Shown one piece after another: positions 12,319 through 19,100 of a stretch of DNA of 36,592 nucleotides. The translations under genes were made by a program, and so were the position numbers. A model generated the notes under the pieces. The model did not search any database. It was given only the letters and a program-made list of their open reading frames with translations, and was not told where the DNA came from. Within the stretch, counting starts at the first letter, position 1, and every line of letters starts with the position of its first letter. The stretch comes from a virus, in the IMG/VR virus record IMGVR_UViG_3300042332_000182, positions 1 through 36,592 of that record; one strand, 5' to 3'.

Positions 12319-12499
12319 TTTGACCCCACTTTTTCCCCCAAGCCAATTCAAATACGGCCCGGTTTGCGATTTTATGGATTTGATCCAAAGACAAGGAAAC
12401 CGTGACTGGCTTATTCAACTCATCAGACCACTGCTCGATCAGGATCTGTTTTCGGCCGTTGAAATCAACGTGAACCGACTTTTCTCCCTTAATTTCCAT
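12302..12499 (-). CDS. Small phage protein, 65 aa, unknown function
   Basis: The sequence MEIKGEKSVHVDFNGRKQIL then IEQWSDELNKPVTVSLSLDQ looks beta-rich with a C-terminal helix. The ribosome site is weak (GGGAAAAGCAA). It is the first gene after the structured RNA and T-run, so its expression probably depends on read-through of that element. No family is recognised. Confidence 0.62.
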   Translation of the reverse strand: MEIKGEKSVHVDFNGRKQILIEQWSDELNKPVTVSLSLDQIHKIANRAVFELAWGKKWGQNETHS

Positions 12500-12510
12500 T
12501 TGCTTTTCCC

Positions 12511-12592
12511 AAAAAAAAAGCCTTAGGCGAGGCTCTCATCCGTAAGGATGTTGGCGGACTAGTGGACACTAGCAGAACCCCGTCTAAGGCTT
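12511..12592 (-). ncRNA. Three-way-junction RNA ending in a T-run, possible C4-like RNA or attenuator
   Basis: The minus strand forms P1 from AAGCCTTAGACGGGG (12592-12578) and CCTCGCCTAAGGCTT (12532-12518), 15 positions with one A-C mismatch and one G-T pair. The junction encloses P2 CTAGT-GTCC-ACTAG and P3 CATCC-TTAC-GGATG, joined by an unpaired TCCGCCAA. P1 is followed at once by an all-T tract (9 Ts including two in the stem), giving an intrinsic terminator. It lies between the Cro-like gene and the replication operon. The layout reminds me of phage C4 antisense RNAs, but I cannot confirm this. Confidence 0.68.
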
Positions 12593-12626
12593 GTCCAAGT
12601 GTGCGCCGCCAAGCGCAGTTGATACA

Positions 12627-12830
12627 TCATACCGCAAAAATATCTGGTCGCAACACCTTCCGCTTGACCTTGCCCTTCGTATACTTCTCAATCGCTATGG
12701 CAAGCTCTACTGATGGCTGCTTGTGATCAGAGACGATCAGGGACATCCAAGTCCTCGATATGCCAAGCGCGGCAGCCATATCAGCCTTGGCCCCACGAGG
12801 TTTATTTGCGAAAAATTCAACAAGCGTCAT
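12627..12830 (-). CDS. Cro/YdaS-like transcriptional regulator, 67 aa
   Basis: The protein is MTLVEFFANKPRGAKADMAA then ALGISRTWMSLIVSDHKQPS: a helix-turn-helix with the compact Cro/YdaS layout. The C-terminal GKVKRKVLRPDIF is the end typical of YdaS-type Cro proteins. ATG 12830 follows AAAGGAGCAAAC; an earlier start at 12881 would begin inside the promoter region. It is the first gene of the leftward operon and lies beside the divergent promoters, so it probably represses one or both. Specificity cannot be read from sequence. Confidence 0.82.
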   Translation of the reverse strand: MTLVEFFANKPRGAKADMAAALGISRTWMSLIVSDHKQPSVELAIAIEKYTKGKVKRKVLRPDIFAV

Positions 12831-12852
12831 GTTTGCTCCTTTGTAAGCCCGA

Positions 12853-12881
12853 ATTAAATCACAAAAAAAGATTGTTGACAA
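12853..12881 (-). promoter_or_regulatory. Leftward promoter for the regulator/replication operon
   Basis: On the minus strand TTGTCA (12881-12876), 17 bases, then TTTAAT (12858-12853). The predicted start falls about 15-20 bases before the regulator's ribosome site. Its -35 box overlaps the -35 of the rightward promoter, so the two cannot easily be occupied at once. Confidence 0.68.
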
Positions 12882-12903
12882 GCGTTGTAATCTGAGGTTA
12901 GAT
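12875..12903 (+). promoter_or_regulatory. Rightward promoter for the 12940-16125 operon
   Basis: The plus strand has TTGACA (12875-12880), 17 bases, then TTAGAT (12898-12903), a near-consensus sigma-70 promoter. The spacer contains an ATCT...AGAT inverted repeat overlapping the -10. Confidence 0.78.
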
Positions 12904-12907
12904 GTTG

Positions 12908-12922
12908 TATATTCGTAATATA
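12908..12922 (+). promoter_or_regulatory. Candidate operator palindrome at the rightward start site
   Basis: TATATT-CGT-AATATA is a perfect 6+6 inverted repeat with a 3-base spacer, directly downstream of the rightward -10 and covering the expected transcription start. It is followed by the strong ribosome site AAGGAGGAG. A regulator bound here would block the rightward operon. Confidence 0.5.
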
Positions 12923-12939
12923 TAAGGAGGAGTTAAATC

Positions 12940-13179
12940 ATGGACGAGCGCAACCCAGTACCCTATCGCACACCAGTGGGGCTTGAGATCGGCAAACATT
13001 ACCAGCCACCGAAGCCTCGGGACATTCGTGTAGACCTGATTGACATCTATGATCAGGATCTAATTCAGATGGCTTACATAACCAATGTCCGAGAACTGAG
13101 GGCAGAAAAGATTGCTCTGGTTTCTTCCGTTGTCGTTGTGCTTTTGCTGTCAATCGGCCTGATTACGCTGGGTGGGTAA
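12940..13179 (+). CDS. First gene of rightward operon: single-pass membrane protein, 79 aa
   Basis: The soluble N-terminal part has YRTPVGLEIGKHYQPPKPRD and IYDQDLIQMAYITNVREL. The C-terminal membrane helix is at about 57-78 (IALVSSVVVVLLLSIGLITL), so it is a tail-anchored protein. The ribosome site AAGGAGGAG is one of the strongest in the window. No family is recognised; membrane-linked early functions such as exclusion are possible but unsupported. Confidence 0.7.
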   Translation: MDERNPVPYRTPVGLEIGKHYQPPKPRDIRVDLIDIYDQDLIQMAYITNVRELRAEKIALVSSVVVVLLLSIGLITLGG

Positions 13180-13358
13180 TGACACGAGCCGAATACAACC
13201 AAATGCAGCTAGAGCGCCAAGAGATGCTTGAGGAAGCCCTCAGACGCGCCATAAATTATTCCGCGACGGAAGATGACTGGGCAGTCATCCGTCATGAATG
13301 CGGTCTTCCAGCCCAAAACCATAAGGTGAATCATCATGAGTCTTGTAGCGAAAAATAA
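13179..13358 (+). CDS. Small phage protein, 59 aa
   Basis: It starts at ATG 13179 as TAATG with the previous gene and overlaps the SSB-like gene by 23 bases. The helical N-terminus reads MTRAEYNQMQLERQEMLEEA, then EDDWAVIRHECGLP and a His-rich end. Function unknown; the tight coupling on both sides supports a real gene. Confidence 0.6.
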   Translation: MTRAEYNQMQLERQEMLEEALRRAINYSATEDDWAVIRHECGLPAQNHKVNHHESCSEK

Positions 13359-14001
13359 CTCAACAGGCGATAGCGATTTTGTCCCAGTCCCGGTAGGTAT
13401 GCATCTGGCTCGGTGCTACCGCATCGTGGATCTTGGCACTCAGGCGAAGCAGACAGAGTTCGGGGTAAAGCACCAGCGCACTATCATGGTCAGCTTTGAA
13501 GTCCACGGCGATGGCCCAGACGGTAAACCACTGGTAACGACCCGTGGCGAGCCTATGAGCATCTCTCAGGACTACAACCTGACCCTGAACGAGAAGTCCA
13601 CCCTCAGCAAGCATCTGGAAGGTTGGCGCGGGGCTACCTTCAGCGAGTCAGAGCGCAACGGCGGCTTCGACATCAAGAAGATCCTCGGGGTCTGGTCGAT
13701 GATCAACGTCACCGCATCGACAAGCAAAAAGAACGGCAAGGTTTACCACAACATCAGTGGGCTGCTGCAAGTGCCTCGCATGATCAAGGATGCCGGTCTC
13801 CCGGAAGGGTTCAACCCGCTTGGCTTCTTCTCGATGGAAGATGAGAAGCCGGACATGGAGACGTTCAACTCGGTCAGCCAGTACCACCAGAACAAGATCA
13901 AGCAAAGCCCGGAGTGGCAGCGCATGACTGGCGAGACTCCACAGGCGCAGGCTCCGCAGGCCGGGGGTAACGATGACTTTGACGATGACATCCCCTTCTG
14001 A
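13336..14001 (+). CDS. Phage ssDNA-binding-like protein with SSB-type C-terminal tip, 221 aa
   Basis: The protein has a beta-rich body (residues 1-150: VGMHLARCYRIVDLGTQAKQ, HQRTIMVSFEVHGDGPDGKP, KNGKVYHNISGLLQVPRM), a Gln/Pro/Ala/Gly-rich flexible linker (about 195-212), and ends NDDFDDDIPF. Its last eight residues match the C-terminal tip of E. coli SSB (DFDDDIPF), which recruits repair and replication partners. The beta barrel, linker and acidic tip repeat the SSB layout without clear sequence similarity in the body. It is followed two genes later by other operon members and then the PD-(D/E)XK exonuclease, consistent with a recombination module. DNA binding is inferred. Confidence 0.75.
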   Translation: MSLVAKNNSTGDSDFVPVPVGMHLARCYRIVDLGTQAKQTEFGVKHQRTIMVSFEVHGDGPDGKPLVTTRGEPMSISQDYNLTLNEKSTLSKHLEGWRGATFSESERNGGFDIKKILGVWSMINVTASTSKKNGKVYHNISGLLQVPRMIKDAGLPEGFNPLGFFSMEDEKPDMETFNSVSQYHQNKIKQSPEWQRMTGETPQAQAPQAGGNDDFDDDIPF

Positions 14002-14003
14002 CC

Positions 14004-14225
14004 ATGCCAAAAAAAATCATTCCCCATACGCTCTTTGATTTTCTTATGAAAGAGTGCGGACTGAGGACTGATGCATCTTTAGCCAAGGCTCTCGATGTTA
14101 CCGCCCCGACTGTGAGCAGGATTCGGAGCGGTAAGTCGAGGGTCACGGCAGATGTCATTCTTCGGATACACAAAACTACTGGCCTGAGCGTCGATTCAAT
14201 CGAAGCCATGCTTGAGGAGAAATAA
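14004..14225 (+). CDS. XRE-type helix-turn-helix regulator, 73 aa
   Basis: The sequence LFDFLMKECGLRTDASLAKA then LDVTAPTVSRIRSGKSRVTA forms a canonical XRE helix-turn-helix, followed by DVILRIHKTTGLSVDSIEAM. It is only DNA-binding domain sized, with no peptidase or oligomerisation tail, so it is not a LexA/CI-type repressor. It begins 2 bases after the SSB-like stop. It may be the Cro-type counterpart of the leftward YdaS-like regulator. Confidence 0.82.
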   Translation: MPKKIIPHTLFDFLMKECGLRTDASLAKALDVTAPTVSRIRSGKSRVTADVILRIHKTTGLSVDSIEAMLEEK

Positions 14226-14374
14226 TGGGCTACATCATAGGGTTTGCCTGCTTTGCATCTTGGCTCACACACATCTTTACCTGCTTTGCAGAAGGCTTGT
14301 GGGGCTTCTTGATAGCTGGAGCAATTATGTTCCCGATTGGAATACTCCACGGGTTTTATCTTTGGTTCAATTGA
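14225..14374 (+). CDS. Tiny two-segment membrane protein, 49 aa
   Basis: ATG 14225 overlaps the preceding TAA as TAATG. The peptide has two hydrophobic stretches: IIGFACFASWLTHIFTCF and WGFLIAGAIMFPIGILHGFY. It is a type of small phage membrane protein I recognise as widespread but uncharacterised. Superinfection exclusion would be one guess for such a protein. Confidence 0.68.
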   Translation: MGYIIGFACFASWLTHIFTCFAEGLWGFLIAGAIMFPIGILHGFYLWFN

Positions 14375-14382
14375 GGAAAAAC

Positions 14383-14598
14383 ATGGAAAACGAAGACGTA
14401 ATGATTCCTTTGGCAGATGTCATGCTGATGGTCAGCATGGATGTATCTGTGGAAGTTCAGCAGCGAGATTATATGCAAATGACTCCGCTGCAATGCTATG
14501 AGGCTGGCGTTATTGATGCAGGCACTGCTGTCCGAAAATCAATTCGCGATGCGCTGAAAAAGAAATACCAACCAGAACCGAAAGAGGGATCAGAATGA
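14383..14598 (+). CDS. Small phage protein, 71 aa
   Basis: ATG 14383 follows GAGGAAAAAC. The sequence is VMIPLADVMLMVSMDVSVEV then MQMTPLQCYEAGVIDAGTAV and a Lys-rich helix (RKSIRDALKKKYQPEPKE). The earlier in-frame start would run through the small membrane gene. Function unknown. Confidence 0.62.
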   Translation: MENEDVMIPLADVMLMVSMDVSVEVQQRDYMQMTPLQCYEAGVIDAGTAVRKSIRDALKKKYQPEPKEGSE

Positions 14599-14867
14599 AA
14601 AAAATCCTCGCCATGCTTTTGTTTTGCTTGAATGCCCATGCTGGCGAATACTTTGTCACACCGACAGAGGCTGGCGGGGAAATTGTTCTGACCAATACAA
14701 AAACCACCGGGTGTGGAGACAACCTGTTCTTCATGTACGTCATAAAGTCAGACCAAAGCGTTGTATATGGATGCTGGGCATACATCAACGATAAGGTTCA
14801 TGTCCGATACGACGATGGGAACCGCAAGGTTTACGACACAAAAGGCTGGATTCACAAAAAAGATTAA
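14595..14867 (+). CDS. Exported small protein with signal peptide, 90 aa
   Basis: The N-terminus MKKILAMLLFCLNAHA is a classic short signal peptide with likely cleavage after AHA. The mature part (about 74 residues) has two or more beta-like segments: GEYFVTPTEAGGEIVLT and CGDNLFFMYVIKSDQSVVYG, with two cysteines that could form a disulphide in the periplasm. It overlaps the previous gene as ATGA. Exported small phage proteins can act at the envelope, e.g. against superinfection, but nothing here shows that. Confidence 0.72.
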   Translation: MKKILAMLLFCLNAHAGEYFVTPTEAGGEIVLTNTKTTGCGDNLFFMYVIKSDQSVVYGCWAYINDKVHVRYDDGNRKVYDTKGWIHKKD

Positions 14868-14875
14868 GGGCGAAT

Positions 14876-15649
14876 ATGACATTGATTGCAACCTCTCACT
14901 CTTCGGAGTCAGGACACTGGTACACCAGAGACGGTGAGCCGCGCTACACCATTGTCGGCAAGAACGGCAAGATCAGGAACACCACTCTTCGAGACGCGCG
15001 GGAGCACGACCTTGTCCCGTCCGTCACGACCATTCTAAATATGGCGACCAAGCCAGCCCTGACAAACTGGCTTCAGGAACAGGTTCTGCTGGCCGCACTT
15101 ACCTTGCCGAGGGCAGAAAATGAGCCAGAAGCTGTTTACATTAAGCGCATCATGGAAGACTCTAAGGCGCAGGGTCGCGATGCAGCAGACCTCGGGACTG
15201 ACATCCACGCGGCGATTCAAGGCTTCTTTGAAGGCCGTAAGGAATCCCGTTACCCGTTCCATGTCGCGGCCTGTGATAAGGCGCTTCAACACACCTTCGG
15301 GGAAGTGGATTGGATCTGCGAAAGGTCTTTTGCCCATGAAATGGGATTTGGTGGGAAGTCCGACCTGCTTAGCACAGTGGGGGATGGAATCGTGGTTGAC
15401 ATCAAGACAAAGGACTTCGACGAAGAGTCCATGAGCAAGGTCAAACCCTACGACGAACACATGATGCAGCTTGCTGCTTACCGTGTCGGTCTGGGTGTCC
15501 CCAAGGCCCGCTGTGCCAACGTGTTTTCGTCGCGCACAAACCCAGAGCTAGTCATCGTGCACCTATGGGCAGAGGATGACATCCAGCGCGGCTGGCTCAT
15601 GTTCTGCGCTCTCCTTAACTTTTGGCAATTAAAGAATCAACATGAATGA
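14876..15649 (+). CDS. PD-(D/E)XK phage exonuclease, RecB/Cas4-like fold, 257 aa
   Basis: Motifs in order: LVPSVTTILNMATKPALTNW (N-terminal helix block), GTDIH (107-111, the GxxxH motif), an acidic residue E149, GFGGKSDLL with D163, VVDIKTK with D175-x-K177 (the catalytic core, with Asp in place of the usual Glu), and QLAAYR (Q198...Y202). This is the layout of RecB-like nucleases used as phage recombination exonucleases. Together with the SSB-like protein upstream it would process DNA ends for recombination or replication. I saw no annealing protein such as Erf or RecT in the window. Confidence 0.85.
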   Translation: MTLIATSHSSESGHWYTRDGEPRYTIVGKNGKIRNTTLRDAREHDLVPSVTTILNMATKPALTNWLQEQVLLAALTLPRAENEPEAVYIKRIMEDSKAQGRDAADLGTDIHAAIQGFFEGRKESRYPFHVAACDKALQHTFGEVDWICERSFAHEMGFGGKSDLLSTVGDGIVVDIKTKDFDEESMSKVKPYDEHMMQLAAYRVGLGVPKARCANVFSSRTNPELVIVHLWAEDDIQRGWLMFCALLNFWQLKNQHE

Positions 15650-15875
15650 AAAACACATGAGAGCTTTCCCCTATTTGGTGGATGATGGGAAAACCATCAC
15701 CGGCGAAAAGGGAATGATGTTGAGGGATTACTTTGCTGGCAAGGCATTGCAAGGTTTATTGGCCAATCCAAAACTTCATAATGAAATTTTAAAACAAGGT
15801 GGGTCGTGGATTTACGATTCCGCTTGGGCAATGGCAGACAAAATGATGGGGACTAGACAAAATGAATCCAGTTGA
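15642..15875 (+). CDS. Widespread small phage protein (LRDYFAGKALQG type), 77 aa
   Basis: The block GMMLRDYFAGKALQGLLANP plus the C-terminal YDSAWAMADKMM is a very common phage early-region signature without an assigned function. It overlaps the exonuclease end and the next gene start, giving a tightly coupled triplet. Confidence 0.78.
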   Translation: MNEKHMRAFPYLVDDGKTITGEKGMMLRDYFAGKALQGLLANPKLHNEILKQGGSWIYDSAWAMADKMMGTRQNESS

Positions 15876-16125
15876 AAAACTTATCGAAGAAGCTCGCAAG
15901 TACGTCACCGAGGACGATGCGAAAAACGCCTACATGAACTGCAAAGAGGATCATCCAGATCCACTGATCGCAGACGAAGTTCACCTGACGGAGTTCGCTG
16001 AGAACCTGATCGGCATGGTCGGCCCTCGTATCGCAAAGGCAGAGCTTGAAGAGTGCATCAAGGTCGTGCAGGCGCTGAACCCAGCGGTAGCCGAGAAGCT
16101 CCGCGAGGTTCGGGAACGCCCATAA
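15862..16125 (+). CDS. Last gene of rightward operon, helical protein, 87 aa
   Basis: Acidic helical protein: MNPVEKLIEEARKYVTEDDA then AENLIGMVGPRIAKAELEEC and VVQALNPAVAEKLREVRER. No family is recognised. Its stop codon lies in the A-tract that forms the T-run of the opposing late terminator. Confidence 0.65.
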   Translation: MNPVEKLIEEARKYVTEDDAKNAYMNCKEDHPDPLIADEVHLTEFAENLIGMVGPRIAKAELEECIKVVQALNPAVAEKLREVRERP

Positions 16126-16152
16126 AAAAAGCCCCCAGTACGTTCTGGGGGC
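16124..16152 (-). terminator. Rho-independent terminator of the late operon
   Basis: On the minus strand GCCCCCAG-AACGTA-CTGGGGGC is an 8-bp hairpin followed by seven Ts. It lies 29 bases after the stop of the 1447-residue gene. A second perfect hairpin (TCACGC-TACA-GCGTGA, 16158-16173) lies between the stop and the terminator. The T-run overlaps the stop codon of the opposing rightward operon, so it separates two converging operons. Confidence 0.9.
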
Positions 16153-16180
16153 AAACCTCACGCTACAGCGTGAAGGAGAC

Positions 16181-19100
16181 TCAGTTCTCGTCAGTGAAGA
16201 CTCTGTTCGGGGTCTTCATTTGACGCAATGCGCCTTCGGCTGCGCCGATCTCGTCGTCCATGATTGAATGAACTTGACCGGCGCGTCTTCCAGCCTCTTC
16301 GCCGGTTCGATAGACAGGCCACCTGCCCTGCGCTATTTCATCCTTGAACAATTGCTGCAACTCTTCGCGGCTGCGGATTTTGCCGCCGACATAGCCCGGG
16401 ACGTTGGCATGAGCGCCCCTTGGGTTTCTCTCGTCAACCGGGATGGTCGTGGTGTATACCGTCACAGGCCGCCCGCGCTGATCCATGCCGACCGCTTTGC
16501 CTGCAATCGTGTTCCGATGGTAATCGACGATCTTTTGCTCCTGCTCGGTAAGCGACAATGGCTTTTTGCCACCAACCTTCCCGCCCTTCTTCTTCCCGAT
16601 TAACTTCTTCTGCTGCTCAAGATACTTGCTGACCGTGTCCAGCCACTCCTGATCAAAAACCTGAACCGGCTGGGCAAGCTCATATGAACGGTAATCGCCG
16701 GACGTTGGAGCGCCCAAGAGCCTGCGCTGCTTGGTCTGAGTGTTGAACATCACATCGAATGGGATGCGCGTCTCCAGACCACCGATGTACTCGCCAGCCA
16801 TCGCGATTGGGTAGCCAGATGGGTGTTTCGGGTCAACAGTCCTGCGGCCAGTGTCCATCTTGGCCATCGTGAAGCCGGTCGTGCCGATTGGGTCTTCCAT
16901 GATCGATACCTCGGAGATTGCCTTGCGGGTCGCCGGAACGTCAGGGAAGCCCATATTCTGGAACTCCGCATTATTCATTCGCTTGACGAAGGCGGTACGC
17001 AGGACACCGTTTTTCTTGTCCAGCAACTGCTCGCGCAGCTTCGGACTGTCAACGCCGACAAACTCTGGGTAGAACTTGCGGACATCTTTGTCGAATGCTG
17101 TCTTTGCCTTCTTGGTTAGCTTCGTCCCGGGCAACTGGGCGGCCAGCGCGTCCGACATCATCGTGTTGAAGTCCACCTGCTGGAGCGATCCCGAACTGTA
17201 GACACCGACCACATCATCAGCATTCTCAGCAGCCTCCTCAATGCGGTTTTGCAGGGCTGTGACCTTGCCTTGGCCGGATTCCCAAGCGGCGCTCTTCCCG
17301 GGCTTAGGCGACAGGTTGGCCATCGAGTATTCCGGGCCACCAGTCAGCGGGACATCCCACGCAAGCTTCTGGTCGTTGATGTGCGTCAAGATTTTGCCGG
17401 TCGCTGCGCGGTCTCCAATTTTCGGAAAGCCAGCCTTCTTGTACAGATCCTCTGGCGTAAGGATTTTCCGCTCAGGCATGATCACCGCAGGGTTATCGAT
17501 AGTCGTGGCAGTCATCTCTTGATACGGGCGACGCAGCTTCACATCGCTGATTGGATGCCATAGGCCAGCCGCCTCAGCCTCAGCCTTCGACATACGTTTG
17601 GCAGGCGGGACAGCGTACATCGGCTGCATAGCGTACCGCTCAGCCATCTGCGCGGCAGTCTCAGCGACTTCTGGGGCGACCTTGCGAACCACCTTAGCTG
17701 TCTTCCCGGCAAGCTTGGCGGCGGGCGGGGCAACCATTGAAGCAGCGCCAACCGTTTCAGGCAGCATTTGCAACGTCTGCCCACTTCCGCTAGTCAAGCG
17801 GTCACCGTAGGACATCCTCTCGGCTGTCTTAGCAAGATCGTTCACAAAGAAAGTATCGACAGCACTTAACGCGCTGTTAATCAGGCCGCCAATGTCCCTA
17901 GAGGCTTCACTCTTCTCCCCTTTGTAATCCATTACAGACTCAGGCATTGGCCTACTTTTGAGGAAATTGCTGGCCTTGCCAAGCCCAACGGAAATACTGC
18001 CCATAATTGGCGATGGCTCTACAGCGCGGAATTCTTGTTTTGTTTCAGGTACACCACCCTCTTCCATGTGGACAACGCCACCAGACTTGTATTTACGCAA
18101 TTGATTAGAGAAATGGGCATCAACCATGTCCAAAACATCGTACACAGAACCGCCTTCAGCCATTTCAACTTCGCCACCTTCTGCATACCCTCTGCGGCTT
18201 TGTTCTTTTAACTTTGACATCCAGCTATCAAGAATTTCTTCTGGCATTTCATTCTCAACAGCCATTCTTTGAAATTCGTCTAATGTGTAATATCCCGGTG
18301 GAATCTCTTGAGAAAACCCGGGAAGCTTCTGTCCTTCAGTTACTCTAAACAAACCTGTGTTTTGAATGTCGCCAACGTCAGCCCAATTTTGAGACTTAAC
18401 AAAATCCTGCACAAATGGAATGTATTCGTCTTTTGGCTTTTGATTGTTCTTGCCCTTGATTTCTAAAATTCTTGATGGTGGCGTTTTACCAGTTTTTTCT
18501 TTGTAAATTTCATCCACAAGATCATTAAGCTCTTTTTGTTTTTGGTATCTTTCTTCGCTGCCCCAATTTTTTACAACTTCCGATCTATTTTCTGGGGTTA
18601 TTCCCATACGCATTTCAGCTTCTTCTATAACTTCAAGCGGATTCCCGCCATCCTCTTTAATAAATGCCCAGTCCCATTTCCCCGGCTCAACTTCAATCGT
18701 TACATGAGGCTCACCTTTAGCGTCACGCAAAGTATAGATCTCCACATCGCCACGCAGTAAAGGCTCACAATGACCAGCGCCACCAACGCAGTGACGCATA
18801 ATGTCGCCTTCGTATTTAGTCGCTTCCCTAACAAACTTTTCTGCTTCTTCGTTTGAGTAACCTTCGGGGCGCTTAATTTGCCGCCAAGACACGCCCTTTG
18901 GATTGCTCTCTGGCGGGTACTCTTTGAAGGTGTGCATTGCGGGATTATTTGCTATTTGAAGATCAGATTTTGTCTTCTGCACATTGCGCCATGCGTTAAT
19001 CTTTCCAACGAGCGCAGACACATCATCTACCGTCATCTTCTCAAGATCTTTGGTGGAAATTTTTAAATTAGGGGGCAAAGCAGATTCGGGGTCAACCGCA

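Noticed and set aside
14595-14867. Spanin or lipoprotein
   Set aside because: The signal peptide ends AHA-G without a lipobox Cys, and the gene lies in the early rightward operon away from the holins and endolysin.
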